DNA of 64,000 nucleotides from positions 29,200 to 93,199 of the forward strand of contig JBFJOO010000006.1 in the NCBI GenBank assembly GCA_041617635.1, in the 5' to 3' direction. The stretch's first letter is position 1; each line of letters starts with the position of its first letter. This document shows positions 35,179 through 43,814 of this stretch, piece after piece. Source of the stretch: JAABRB01 sp041617635 (GTDB lineage Bacteria > Pseudomonadota > Gammaproteobacteria > Burkholderiales > SG8-39). The notes beneath the pieces are model-generated. The model worked only from the letters and a program-made list of their open reading frames with translations. It was not told where the DNA came from and made no database searches. A program made the translations under genes and the position numbers.

Positions 35179-36683
35179 TCTTGCGCGCGGCTTTGCTTGC
35201 GCTCCTGTGCGCGACCAGTGGCGGGTTGCAGGCGCAGGATGACGTCCTCAAGGTCGGGTCGAAGCGGTTCACCGAGTCGTACATCCTCGGGGAGATCATC
35301 CGCCAGAGCGCGGTGCGCGCCGGCGCGCGCGCCGCGCACCGCCAGGGTCTCGGAGGCACCGGCATCGTGTTCGCGGCGCTCGAAGCGGGGGCGATCGACC
35401 TCTATCCCGAGTACACTGGCACGATCGCGCGCGAGATCCTCAGGCTGGAAGGTAGCCCGACGATCGAAGAGCTCAACCGTGCCCTCGCGCCGCGCGGTTT
35501 CGCAGTCGCCGTGCCCCTCGGGTTCAACAACACGTACGCGCTCGCGATGCGCAACGGCCAAGCCCAGGAGCTCGGCATTCGCTCGATCTCCGACCTAGCG
35601 GCGCATACCGAGCTGCGCCTGGGGTTCGGGCCCGAGTTCATCGCACGGCCCGATGGCTGGGCCGGCGTCAAGGCGGCCTATGGTCTGCCGCAGCGCACGC
35701 CGCCGGCGCTCGATCACGGGCTCGCGTACGAGGCGATCGGCGCGGGCCGCATCGACGTCATGGACATCTACTCCACGGACGCCAAGATCGAGCGGTTTGA
35801 CCTGCGCACACTCGACGACGACCGTGGCTTCTTTCCCAAGTACGATGCCGTACTCCTGTACCGCATCGATGTCCCGAAGCGCTTTCCTGAAGCGTGGCAG
35901 GCGCTCCTCGCGCTGGAAGGGAAAATCGACGCCACCCGAATGATCCGGCTCAATGCCGCCGCCGAGCTGGAAGGCCGCACTTTCGCCGAGGCGGCGCGGC
36001 TCTACTTCGACGATTCGACCAAGCCGGCGTCGGCTGGACGCGGGACGCTGTGGAACGCGGTATGGGGGCCGGGTTTCGTCCGTCTCACGCGCGAGCACCT
36101 CGTACTCGTTTTCGCCTCGCTCGCCGTGGCGGTTCTGATCGGCGTGCCCCTCGGATTCGTCGCGGCCAAGTTTCCGGCTGCTGGGCACGGCATTCTCGCG
36201 GTGGTCGGCGTGATCCAGACAATCCCCGCGCTCGCGCTGTTCGCTTTCCTCATCGCGCTGATGGAGGCGATCGGGATCCTCCCTGCGCTGGTCGCGCTGT
36301 TCCTTTACGCGCTCCTGCCGATCGTGCGCAACACGCATGCCGGCATCACGGGTGTCCGCGCGAGCCTCCGCCACGCTGCGATGGCGCTCGGACTCTCAGC
36401 GCGCGATCGCGTCCTGCTCGTCGAGCTGCCGCTCGCGGCGCCGACGATTCTCGCCGGCGTGAAGACCTCGGCCATCATCAACGTCGGCACCGCGACGATC
36501 GCCGCCTTCATCGGTGCCGGCGGCTACGGCGAGCGCATCGTGCAAGGCCTCGCGCTGAACGACACCACTCTCATGCTCGCCGGGGCCCTACCGGCGGCGG
36601 CACTGGCGATCCTCGTGCAGATCGTCTTCGACGTGCTGGAGCGAATGGCAAGCCCACTCGCGCGGGCCGGCGCCGGTTCGTAA
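35175..36683 (+). CDS. Osmoprotectant (OpuC/ProX-type) ABC binding protein fused to its permease
   Basis: A 502-residue fusion. A signal peptide (about residues 1-20) leads to a ProX/OpuAC-type substrate-binding domain (about 22-280). This has the characteristic KVGSKRFTESYILGEIIRQ and the YPEYTGTIAREIL motif for betaine/choline-like ligands. A permease domain of five or six helices follows (about 300-490), with the EAA-like loop GVRASLRHAAMALGLSARDRVLLVELPLAAPTIL. No separate ATP-binding gene is adjacent; the ABC ATPase upstream belongs to an exporter. A near-copy of the last 29 codons and stop follows the stop codon (see repeat). Confidence 0.88.
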   Translation: MILRAALLALLCATSGGLQAQDDVLKVGSKRFTESYILGEIIRQSAVRAGARAAHRQGLGGTGIVFAALEAGAIDLYPEYTGTIAREILRLEGSPTIEELNRALAPRGFAVAVPLGFNNTYALAMRNGQAQELGIRSISDLAAHTELRLGFGPEFIARPDGWAGVKAAYGLPQRTPPALDHGLAYEAIGAGRIDVMDIYSTDAKIERFDLRTLDDDRGFFPKYDAVLLYRIDVPKRFPEAWQALLALEGKIDATRMIRLNAAAELEGRTFAEAARLYFDDSTKPASAGRGTLWNAVWGPGFVRLTREHLVLVFASLAVAVLIGVPLGFVAAKFPAAGHGILAVVGVIQTIPALALFAFLIALMEAIGILPALVALFLYALLPIVRNTHAGITGVRASLRHAAMALGLSARDRVLLVELPLAAPTILAGVKTSAIINVGTATIAAFIGAGGYGERIVQGLALNDTTLMLAGALPAAALAILVQIVFDVLERMASPLARAGAGS

Positions 36684-36781
36684 GATCTGCGGCGGCGGCG
36701 CTGGCGATACTCGTGCAGATCGTCTTCGATGTGCTGGAGCGACTTGCCAGTCCGCTCGCGCGGGCCGGCGCCGGTTCGTGA
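36594..36781 (+). repeat. Tandem, divergent copies of the permease C-terminal coding end
   Basis: Copy 1 (36594-36683) is the last 29 codons and stop of the fused betaine permease gene. Copy 2 (36692-36781) repeats it 98 bases further on, ending in its own stop (TGA instead of TAA). By eye 9 of 90 bases differ, and the two would differ in one residue (Met/Leu) because most changes are at third codon positions. An 8-base spacer separates them. Copy 2 has no start codon and is out of frame, so it is not a gene but a relic of recombination with a diverged homologue. Confidence 0.9.
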
Positions 36782-36800
36782 GCGCAGTCGTTCTGGCGCA

Positions 36801-36831
36801 TTGACCGGGGCCACGGGCGCTGTTGTATCAT
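36801..36831 (+). promoter_or_regulatory. Candidate promoter of the pnt operon
   Basis: TTGACC at 36801-36806 and TATCAT at 36826-36831 resemble sigma-70 elements, with a long 19-base spacing, 88 bases before the pntAA start. The gap is otherwise GC-rich. Confidence 0.35.
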
Positions 36832-36918
36832 CGGTGCACTCGGCGCGCCGGCCATCAGAACGGCCACTAGAACGATCCTCGCCCGGCGCGCAAGCAGCAG
36901 ACAGCAAGGGGGAAAAGC

Positions 36919-38049
36919 ATGCTCATCGGTATTCCCGCCGAGACCCGTGCGGGCGAAGCGCGCGTCGCCGCGACGCCCGAGACGGTAAAGAAGCTCGTCG
37001 CCGGCGGACACCACAAGGTTCTCGTGCAGACCGGAGCCGGCGTGGGCGCAAGCATCCCGGACGCCGAGTTCGCGGCGGCGGGCGCGACGATCGCGGGCTC
37101 CGCAGCCGATGTTTTCGCGAAGGCCGATGTCGTGCTGGTGGTGCGTGGGCCGGACGCGAGCGTGGTCGGGCAGATGAAGAAGAGCGCGATGCTCGTCGGC
37201 CTGCTGAATCCCTTCGACAGCGGCGCCATGGAGAACTACGCGAAAACCGGCGTCACCGGCTTCGCGCTGGAATCGCTGCCGCGGACCACCCGCGCGCAAT
37301 CCATGGACGTGCTGTCTTCGCAGGCGAACATCGCGGGCTACAAGGCCGTCATGATCGCGGCGAACGAATACGGCCGGTTCATGCCGATGCTCATGACTGC
37401 TGCCGGCACCGTGAAGGCCGCGCGCGTGCTGATCCTCGGCGCGGGTGTGGCGGGTCTGCAGGCCATTGCGACCGCGAAGCGCCTCGGCGCGGTGATCGAG
37501 GCGTCCGACGTGCGGCCGGCGGTGAAAGAGCAGATCGAATCGCTCGGCGCGAAATTCCTCGACGTTCCGTACTTGACCGACGAGGAGCGCGAGATCGCGG
37601 AGGGCGTGGGCGGCTATGCGCGGCCCATGCCGGCGGATTGGATGCGCCGCCAGGCGGAGCTCGTCGACCAGCGCGCGCGGGCGGCCGACATCGTGATCAC
37701 GACGGCGCTCATCCCCGGGCGTCCGGCGCCGCGGCTGATCCGGGAGGACACTCTCAAGGCAATGAAACCGGGGTCGGTGGTCGTCGACCTGGCGGTCGAG
37801 CAGGGCGGCAACGTGGAGGGCTCCGAGGCCGGCAAGATCGCGGTCAAGCACGGCGTCAAGATCGTCGGGCTCCTCAATCTGCCAGCGCTGCTGGCCGCGG
37901 ACGCGAGCGCGCTTTATGCGCGCAACGTACTCAATTTCGTCGCGCTGCTCGCCGATCCCAAGACCGGGGAGCGCAAGCTCGACCGCGAAGACGAGATCAT
38001 CGCGGGCGCGCTGGTGTGCATCGACGGCGCAGTCGTCAAGAAACAGTGA
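36919..38049 (+). CDS. pntA: NAD(P) transhydrogenase subunit alpha part 1
   Basis: The NAD(H)-binding domain I of proton-translocating transhydrogenase, 376 residues, in the split alpha arrangement (PntAA). It has the GIPAETRAGEARVAATPETV start, the dinucleotide fold VLILGAGVAGLQAIATAKRLGAVIEASDVRP near residue 170, VITTALIPGRPAPRLI and VVDLAVEQGGNVE. A GGGGGAAAAG-like Shine-Dalgarno region precedes the ATG (GGGGG at about 36910). pntAB starts ten bases after its stop. The enzyme uses the proton-motive force to reduce NADP+ with NADH. Confidence 0.96.
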   Translation: MLIGIPAETRAGEARVAATPETVKKLVAGGHHKVLVQTGAGVGASIPDAEFAAAGATIAGSAADVFAKADVVLVVRGPDASVVGQMKKSAMLVGLLNPFDSGAMENYAKTGVTGFALESLPRTTRAQSMDVLSSQANIAGYKAVMIAANEYGRFMPMLMTAAGTVKAARVLILGAGVAGLQAIATAKRLGAVIEASDVRPAVKEQIESLGAKFLDVPYLTDEEREIAEGVGGYARPMPADWMRRQAELVDQRARAADIVITTALIPGRPAPRLIREDTLKAMKPGSVVVDLAVEQGGNVEGSEAGKIAVKHGVKIVGLLNLPALLAADASALYARNVLNFVALLADPKTGERKLDREDEIIAGALVCIDGAVVKKQ

Positions 38050-38059
38050 GGAACGAGAA

Positions 38060-38377
38060 ATGACCGGAACCATCGACCCGACCGTCTTCTACCTGATCGT
38101 CTTCGTGCTGGCGATCTTCGTCGGCTACCACGTGATCTGGAACGTGACGCCGGCGCTGCACACGCCGCTGATGAGCGTCACGAACGCCATCAGCTCGGTG
38201 ATCATGGTGGGCGCGATCCTCGCCGCCGGTCCGGAGGAGACCGACTTCGGCTCGATCATCGGCGCGGTGGCCGTGGGCCTCGTCGCGATCAACACGTTCG
38301 GCGGATTCCTCGTCACGCAGCGCATGCTCGACATGTTCAAGAAGAAAGAGCCCAAGGGCGGCGCGAAGAAGGGCTGA
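38060..38377 (+). CDS. pntAB: NAD(P) transhydrogenase subunit alpha part 2
   Basis: A 105-residue membrane part of the alpha subunit with three hydrophobic segments. It includes the conserved HTPLMSVTNAISSVIMVGAI and a GGFLVTQRMLDMFKKKEP end. It starts at 38060, ten bases after pntAA, with a GAGGAACGAG region upstream. Length and motifs are typical of PntAB, and together with PntAA and PntB it completes the transhydrogenase. Confidence 0.96.
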   Translation: MTGTIDPTVFYLIVFVLAIFVGYHVIWNVTPALHTPLMSVTNAISSVIMVGAILAAGPEETDFGSIIGAVAVGLVAINTFGGFLVTQRMLDMFKKKEPKGGAKKG

Positions 38378-38387
38378 GGATCCGACG

Positions 38388-39785
38388 ATGACCGGCAATC
38401 AGCTCGCACTCTGGTACCTCGTCGCCTCGGTGCTCTTCATCCTGGCCCTCAAGGGGCTGTCCAGCCCGGCGTCCGCGCGCCGCGGAAACCTCTTCGGCAT
38501 CGTCGGGATGCTCATCGCGGTCGCGTTCACGATGGCGATCGTCAAGAACCACACGCTCATAGTCCTCGCCATCGTGATCGGTGGAACGATCGGTGTGGTG
38601 GTGGCGCGGCGGGTCGAGATGACCCAGATGCCCGAGCTGGTCGCGGCGATGCATTCGCTGGTCGGCATGGCTGCCGTGCTGATCGCGATCGCCGCCGTCC
38701 ACAATCCGTCGTCCTTCGGGATGATAGTCCCGATGCCGGCGGGCAACCGCCTCGAGCTATTCATCGGAACGTTTGTCGGGGCGATCACGTTCTCGGGCTC
38801 GGTGATCGCCTTCGGCAAGCTGGCCGGCCTTGGGAAGCATTTCCGCCTGTTCTCGAGCGCCCCGGTGGTCTTTCCGGGCCAGCATTTGCTGAACCTGGCT
38901 CTGGCCATCGTGATGATCGGCTTCGGGATCGCCTTTTTCATGGCATCGGATCAAGGCTGGATGCCGTTCGTCGTGATGACCGCGGTCGCTTTCGTGCTGG
39001 GCGTCCTGATCATCATCCCGATCGGCGGGGCGGATATGCCGGTGGTGATCTCGATGCTGAACAGCTACTCGGGCTGGGCGGCGGCAGGCATCGGCTTCTC
39101 GCTCGGCAACACGATGCTGATCATCGCGGGCTCGCTGGTCGGTTCGTCGGGCGCCATCCTCTCGTACATCATGTGCCGGGCGATGAACCGATCGTTCTTC
39201 AGCGTGATCCTGGGCGGATTCGGTGGAGCGGAAGGCGCGGCTGCGGCAGGCGCCGAGCAGAAGCAGGTGAAGTCGGGGTCGGCCGAAGACCTCGGGTTCC
39301 TGCTAGCGAACGCCGAGAGCGTCCTGATCGTCCCGGGCTACGGTCTCGCGGTGGCGCGCGCGCAGCACGCCGTGAAGGAGATGGCGGAAAAGCTGATCGA
39401 GAAGGGTGTGAACGTGCGCTACGCCATTCACCCGGTGGCGGGCCGGATGCCCGGGCACATGAACGTGCTGCTCGCGGAGGCCGAGGTGCCGTACGACCAG
39501 GTGTTCGAGATGGAGGACGTGAACAACGAGTTCGGCACGACCGATATCGCCCTCATTCTCGGCGCGAACGACGTGGTGAACCCTCTTGCGCTCGAGAAGG
39601 GCAGCGCGATCTACGGCATGCCGATCCTGGAGGCGCACAAGGCGCGCACGGTCGTGGTCAACAAGCGCTCCATGGCGGCCGGCTACGCGGGGCTCGACAA
39701 CCCGCTCTTCTACATGGACAAGACCATGATGGTTTTCGGCGACGCCAAGAAGGTGATCGAGGACGTCGTCAAGTCCCTGGATTGA
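38388..39785 (+). CDS. pntB: NAD(P) transhydrogenase subunit beta
   Basis: A 465-residue protein with about nine membrane helices (residues 1-260) and a C-terminal NADP(H)-binding domain III. Marks are ADMPVVISMLNSYSGWAAAGIGF, VPGYGLAVARAQHAV (the NADP fold with a GxGxxxA pattern near residue 318), HPVAGRMPGHMNVLLAEA and GANDVVNPLAL, and KRSMAAGYAGLDNPLFY at the end. The gene is complete and starts ten bases after pntAB. A 10-bp hairpin follows the stop. Confidence 0.96.
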   Translation: MTGNQLALWYLVASVLFILALKGLSSPASARRGNLFGIVGMLIAVAFTMAIVKNHTLIVLAIVIGGTIGVVVARRVEMTQMPELVAAMHSLVGMAAVLIAIAAVHNPSSFGMIVPMPAGNRLELFIGTFVGAITFSGSVIAFGKLAGLGKHFRLFSSAPVVFPGQHLLNLALAIVMIGFGIAFFMASDQGWMPFVVMTAVAFVLGVLIIIPIGGADMPVVISMLNSYSGWAAAGIGFSLGNTMLIIAGSLVGSSGAILSYIMCRAMNRSFFSVILGGFGGAEGAAAAGAEQKQVKSGSAEDLGFLLANAESVLIVPGYGLAVARAQHAVKEMAEKLIEKGVNVRYAIHPVAGRMPGHMNVLLAEAEVPYDQVFEMEDVNNEFGTTDIALILGANDVVNPLALEKGSAIYGMPILEAHKARTVVVNKRSMAAGYAGLDNPLFYMDKTMMVFGDAKKVIEDVVKSLD

Positions 39786-39837
39786 GCGAGGGGGAAGCAG
39801 GTGGTTCTTGCGGGCCGAAACCGGTAGGTCACGAACA

Positions 39838-39861
39838 GGAGGAAACCGGCTGGTTTCCTCC
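39838..39861 (+). terminator. Hairpin terminator after pntB
   Basis: A perfect 10-bp stem, GGAGGAAACC (39838-39847) and GGTTTCCTCC (39852-39861), with a GGCT tetraloop, 52 bases after the pntB stop. The sequence that follows (CGTTACCCTCCTTCTC) is pyrimidine-rich but lacks a continuous T-run, so termination may be partial. Confidence 0.55.
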
Positions 39862-39912
39862 CGTTACCCTCCTTCTCGCTGAACTGAGAACCGTCAGTAT
39901 CTGCCAACGCTT

Positions 39913-40593
39913 ATGAGCATCGGGAAATCAGATCACGCGAGAAAGACCATCCTCGGGCGTATCCGGCGGGCGCAGGGGCACGGTGGAAAGGCGCCCACGA
40001 GCGACGAGCGCGCGGAGGTGGAGACGTACATCCGGGCGCACCCGCGCGGTCCGATTCCGCGCGTGGAGGACGACGTCGTCACGCGATTTCGCACCCGCGC
40101 GGAGTCCATGCAGACGACGACCGACACGGTCGGAGCCATGCGGGAGGCCCCGGCCGCCGCGGCACGCTATCTGCGGGCGGGGGAGTTGCCGATGACGGGG
40201 TGCGTCTGGCCGCAGCTCGCGCATCTCGACTGGCGCGGCGCGGGTTTCGAGCTTGCGGCGCGCGAGGCCGTCGGCACGGACCTCGTCGGCGTGACCGGCG
40301 CGTTCGCGGGGATTGCGGAGACCGGGACGCTCCTGGTCGTCTCCGGGCCGCAAACGCCGGCGAGCGCGAGCCTGCTCCCCGAGACGCACATCGCGATCGT
40401 GGAGGCGAGCCGCATCGTCAAGCACATGGAGGACGCCTGGGATCTCGTGCGCGCCGAGCTGGGCCAGTTGCCGCGCGCGGTGAACTTCATCTCCGGGCCT
40501 TCGCGAACCGGGGACATCGAGCAGGTTATCATCCTGGGTGCGCATGGTCCCTATCGCGTGCATCTGATTCTGGTGGGCGGACGTCCCGCGTAG
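39913..40593 (+). CDS. LUD-domain (LutC/YkgG-like) protein
   Basis: A 226-residue soluble protein of the LutC family. The segments LVGVTGAFAGIAETGTLLV (near residue 117), HIAIVEASRIVKHMEDAW and NFISGPSRTGDIEQVIILGAHGP are the typical LUD core. In lactate oxidation this protein works with LutA and LutB, but neither is next to it; the glcDEF operon is about 7.5 kb upstream. Its role as an accessory for an oxidase here is an inference. It ends 69 bases before the antiporter gene. Confidence 0.86.
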   Translation: MSIGKSDHARKTILGRIRRAQGHGGKAPTSDERAEVETYIRAHPRGPIPRVEDDVVTRFRTRAESMQTTTDTVGAMREAPAAAARYLRAGELPMTGCVWPQLAHLDWRGAGFELAAREAVGTDLVGVTGAFAGIAETGTLLVVSGPQTPASASLLPETHIAIVEASRIVKHMEDAWDLVRAELGQLPRAVNFISGPSRTGDIEQVIILGAHGPYRVHLILVGGRPA

Positions 40594-40662
40594 TGGGGCC
40601 GCTTGCGGCCCGCGAGCGCGGGCATCGCTCGGACATCGGACTCCAAACCTCGAGCGGAACGC

Positions 40663-41868
40663 ATGGGCGAGTACTTCTTCCTGCCGAGCTGGCCGCTGGA
40701 GATCCCGCAGCTGTTCTGGCTCGGCGTCGTGCTGCTCGGGGCGACGCTGCTCGGCGAAGTCGTCGACCGGCTCTTCCGGTTGCCGCGGATCATCGGCTAC
40801 GTGATTGCCGGCGCCGTGCTCGGGCCCGAAGCGACGGGTCTCCTGTCGTACACCGAAGTGCGGGGACTGCGGCCGTTCTTCGAGGTGGCGATGGGAATCG
40901 TCCTCTTCGAGCTCGGCACGCGCGTCGATCCGGGCTGGCTGCGCCGCAATCCGTGGCTGCTGGTAACGAGCGGCGTCGAGTCGGCGCTCGCGTTTGGCGC
41001 GGTGTTCGGGATCCTGCTGGTGGTCGGAACGAGCCCTCTCGTCGCCGCAGCGGCAGGGGCGATCGCGATCGCGACCTCGCCGGCAGTCGTCCTGACGGTC
41101 TCGCGGGAACTGCGTGCCCAGGGCCAGGTGACCAGCCGGCTACAGCTCCTCACCGCGCTCAATTCCGTCTACTCGTTCGTCGTGTTCGGCATTCTGTACG
41201 CGTGGCTGCACCTGGAGGAACGCGGCAACGTCGGGCTCTTCACGCTGCATCCGCTTTACATCGTCCTAGGCTCGGCGTTGCTCGCGCTGGTTTCCGCCAA
41301 GGCGCTCCTCACGCTCCTCGCGCGGCTCGGCCCGCGCGGCGACGTGCAGACGATTTCGGCGGTCGGCGTGGTGATCGTCACCGTCGCGGTGGCGATGGCG
41401 CTCAAGCTTTCGGTGGTCATGGCCATGCTCGCCCTCGGGATCCTGACGCGCGCGCTCGACCGGGACCGTCGCTTTCAGGCGGTTTCCTTCGGCTATGTCG
41501 GTCAGCTCTTCGTCATCGTCCTCTTCGCGCTGACCGGCACCGCGCTGCCGCTCGACTTCGGCGCAACGGCGTTTGCCGCCGGTCTGGGTCTCGCCGCAGC
41601 GCGAGCGCTCGGCAAGGGTGTGGCGGTAGTGGGGCTCGCGCGCCCGAGCGGACTTTCTTACCGCAAGGCTTCGCTGCTCGCAGTGGGTCTACTGCCGATG
41701 TCCGGGGTCGCCGTGGTCATGGTGCACGAAGCCGGAACGATCTGGCCGGAGTTCGCACCGGAGCTCGGCGCCGTCGTGCTCGCCGCGGTTCTGATAATGG
41801 AGCTGCTCGGCCCGCTCGCGGTCCAGTTCGCGCTGCGGCGGGCGGGCGACGCGCCGGAGAGGAGGTGA
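40663..41868 (+). CDS. CPA2-family cation:proton antiporter (KefB/RosB-like, without RCK domain)
   Basis: A 401-residue membrane protein with about twelve helices. It shows the CPA2 pattern with FRLPRIIGYVIAGAVLGPEATG near residue 40 and VAMGIVLFELGTRVDPGWL. It stops after the membrane domain, so it has no TrkA-N/C regulatory domain. It likely exchanges K+ or Na+ for protons. The ATG at 40663 begins the conserved sequence. Its stop is three bases before the next gene's GTG, so the GCS2-type ligase is translated from the same message, an arrangement also reminiscent of glutathione-gated K+ efflux systems. Confidence 0.86.
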   Translation: MGEYFFLPSWPLEIPQLFWLGVVLLGATLLGEVVDRLFRLPRIIGYVIAGAVLGPEATGLLSYTEVRGLRPFFEVAMGIVLFELGTRVDPGWLRRNPWLLVTSGVESALAFGAVFGILLVVGTSPLVAAAAGAIAIATSPAVVLTVSRELRAQGQVTSRLQLLTALNSVYSFVVFGILYAWLHLEERGNVGLFTLHPLYIVLGSALLALVSAKALLTLLARLGPRGDVQTISAVGVVIVTVAVAMALKLSVVMAMLALGILTRALDRDRRFQAVSFGYVGQLFVIVLFALTGTALPLDFGATAFAAGLGLAAARALGKGVAVVGLARPSGLSYRKASLLAVGLLPMSGVAVVMVHEAGTIWPEFAPELGAVVLAAVLIMELLGPLAVQFALRRAGDAPERR

Positions 41869-41871
41869 GGC

Positions 41872-42993
41872 GTGGAACAGCTTGACTTCAAGCAGTCCGC
41901 GGCGCTTTCGATCGGCGTGGAGCTCGAGCTGCAGCTGGTCGAGACCTTCGGTTGCGATCTGACGCACGCGGCCTCCGACCTGATCGCGCTCGCCGCGCGC
42001 AAACCGCATCCCGGGGAGATCAAGCCCGAGATCACCGAGAGCATGATCGAGATCGCCACCGGGATCCATCAGACTCACGCTGCGCTCGACACGGAGCTCA
42101 GAGCGATCCGCGACGCGGTGAGCAGCGCCGCTGAGACGCTGAACGTCCTGGTGTGCGGCGGCGGCGCGCATCCGTTCCAGCAATGGACCGAGCGCCAGAT
42201 CTATGACCGGCCCAGATTCAAGCACCTGTCCGAGCTGTACGGTTATCTCGCCAAGCAGTTCACCGTGTTCGGCCAGCACGTCCACATCGGTGTGCCGCAC
42301 GGCGACGACGCGCTCTACCTGGTTCACGCGATGTCGCGCTACGTGCCGCACTTCGTCGCGCTTGCCGCATCCTCGCCGTACTTCCAGGGTGCAGATACCC
42401 AGTTCGAGTCCTCGCGGCTGAACGCGGTGTCGGCGTTTCCGCTCTCGGGGCGTGCGCCCTTCGTCCTGCGCTGGAGCGAGTTCATCGATTACTTCACAAA
42501 GATGCAGGGGCTCGGCATCGTCGAGAGCATGAAAGACTTCTACTGGGACATCCGTCCGAAGCCCGAGTACGGCACGGTCGAGATGCGCGTGTGCGACACG
42601 CCGCTCACCGCCGAACGGGCCGCGGTGCTGGCGGCCTACGCCCAGACGCTCGCGCGCTTCCTGCTGATCGAGCGGCCGTTCCAGGTTTCCGAGGACCTGC
42701 ACCTGCCGTACGGCTACAACCGATTTCAAGCCTGCCGTTTCGGAATGGATGGAGATTTTATCGACCCGCTCGTGCAGTCCCACGTGGCGCTGCGCGACGA
42801 TATCGCGGCGACGCTCGCGCGGCTGAAGCCGCACGCCACGGAGCTCGACACGGAGGGGCCGCTCGAGGATCTCGCGGCGGTCGCGCGCGACGGCACCACC
42901 GACTCGCGCTGGATGCGCGCTCGCTATCAACTGACCGGGTCGCTGCAGGATCTGGTCTGGCAGCAATGCCGGAAGTGGCGCGGAGACTCTTGA
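41872..42993 (+). CDS. Carboxylate-amine ligase of the GCS2 (YbdK) family
   Basis: A 373-residue ATP-grasp-like enzyme starting with GTG at 41872. The glutamate-cysteine ligase type 2 pattern is visible as IGVELELQLVETFGCDLTH near residue 11, KPEITESMIEIATGIH, VFGQHVHIGVPHGDDAL and KPEYGTVEMRVCDTPL. Family members couple the gamma-carboxyl of glutamate to an amine; the E. coli homologue has weak glutamate-cysteine ligase activity. The natural substrate here is unknown. A PuuD-like gamma-glutamyl hydrolase gene follows 22 bases on, which suggests a gamma-glutamyl compound. Confidence 0.9.
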   Translation: MEQLDFKQSAALSIGVELELQLVETFGCDLTHAASDLIALAARKPHPGEIKPEITESMIEIATGIHQTHAALDTELRAIRDAVSSAAETLNVLVCGGGAHPFQQWTERQIYDRPRFKHLSELYGYLAKQFTVFGQHVHIGVPHGDDALYLVHAMSRYVPHFVALAASSPYFQGADTQFESSRLNAVSAFPLSGRAPFVLRWSEFIDYFTKMQGLGIVESMKDFYWDIRPKPEYGTVEMRVCDTPLTAERAAVLAAYAQTLARFLLIERPFQVSEDLHLPYGYNRFQACRFGMDGDFIDPLVQSHVALRDDIAATLARLKPHATELDTEGPLEDLAAVARDGTTDSRWMRARYQLTGSLQDLVWQQCRKWRGDS

Positions 42994-43015
42994 GCGACGC
43001 GCCGCCGCAAGCGAG

Positions 43016-43804
43016 ATGAGCCGACCCAGACCGCTCCGGATCGGGCTCTCCGCCCGGCTGATGCACCAGCCCCCGTCGGAGCTCGGGTTCCGGGACAAAA
43101 CCCTCCAATACCTCGAGCAGTCGGTGGCGCACTGGATCATGTCGCAAGGTGCGCTGGTCTTCATGGTGCCGACGCTCGAGAGCGCCGCAGAAGTGCGGCG
43201 CGCCGCCGTGCACGTGTCCGACTACGTGCGCGAGATCGACGCGCTGGTTCTGCAGGGCGGCGCCGACGTCAGCCCGACGAGCTACGGGGAGGAGCCGCTG
43301 CGTGCCGAGTGGGCCGGCGACCGTGTCCGCGATCTCTACGAAATCGAGCTGCTATGGGAATGCGTGATCCAGGGGCGGCCGGTGCTCGGAGTGTGCCGCG
43401 GTGCCCAGCTGATCAACGTCGCGTTTGGCGGCACGCTCTACCAGGACATCGCGACGCAGGTGCCAGCCGCAACCCTGCATGTCGACCGGGCCGTCTACGA
43501 TCTGCTCGCGCACGACATCGAGATCGAGCCGGGATCGGAGCTCGCGCGGCTCTATCCGGCGGCCGCCGGTGCGCGCGTGACCAGCATCCATCATCAGTGC
43601 GTCAACCGCCTGGGAAACGGCCTGGTGGTGGAGGCGCGCTCGCCGGCGGACGGGGTGATCGAGGCGATCCGCTATACCGGCGCGGGCGACGTGATGGGCG
43701 TGCAATGGCATCCGGAGTTCCACCCGCCCGGAGAGAGCCTGCTGCTCGACAGCGGGCCGCTCTTGTACGATTTTCTGCGCCGTGCGGAGGGGCGGCGGCG
43801 CTGA
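43016..43804 (+). CDS. Class I glutamine amidotransferase-like gamma-glutamyl hydrolase (PuuD-type)
   Basis: A 262-residue peptidase C26-type protein. The nucleophile elbow is GVCRGAQLINVAFGGTLYQDI, with Cys near residue 126. The catalytic His-Glu pair is in MGVQWHPEFHPPGESL. The N-terminal half shows LVLQGGADVSPTSYGEEP. This matches gamma-glutamyl-GABA hydrolase (PuuD). It lies 22 bases downstream of the GCS2-family ligase and may break the same class of bond that the ligase makes. It converges with the GH65 gene at a ten-base gap. Confidence 0.91.
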   Translation: MSRPRPLRIGLSARLMHQPPSELGFRDKTLQYLEQSVAHWIMSQGALVFMVPTLESAAEVRRAAVHVSDYVREIDALVLQGGADVSPTSYGEEPLRAEWAGDRVRDLYEIELLWECVIQGRPVLGVCRGAQLINVAFGGTLYQDIATQVPAATLHVDRAVYDLLAHDIEIEPGSELARLYPAAAGARVTSIHHQCVNRLGNGLVVEARSPADGVIEAIRYTGAGDVMGVQWHPEFHPPGESLLLDSGPLLYDFLRRAEGRRR

Positions 43805-43814
43805 ACACGTGGAT

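Noticed and set aside
36692..36781. Second copy of the betaine permease end as a separate gene
   Set aside because: No start codon and only 29 codons; it is a duplicated 3' fragment.
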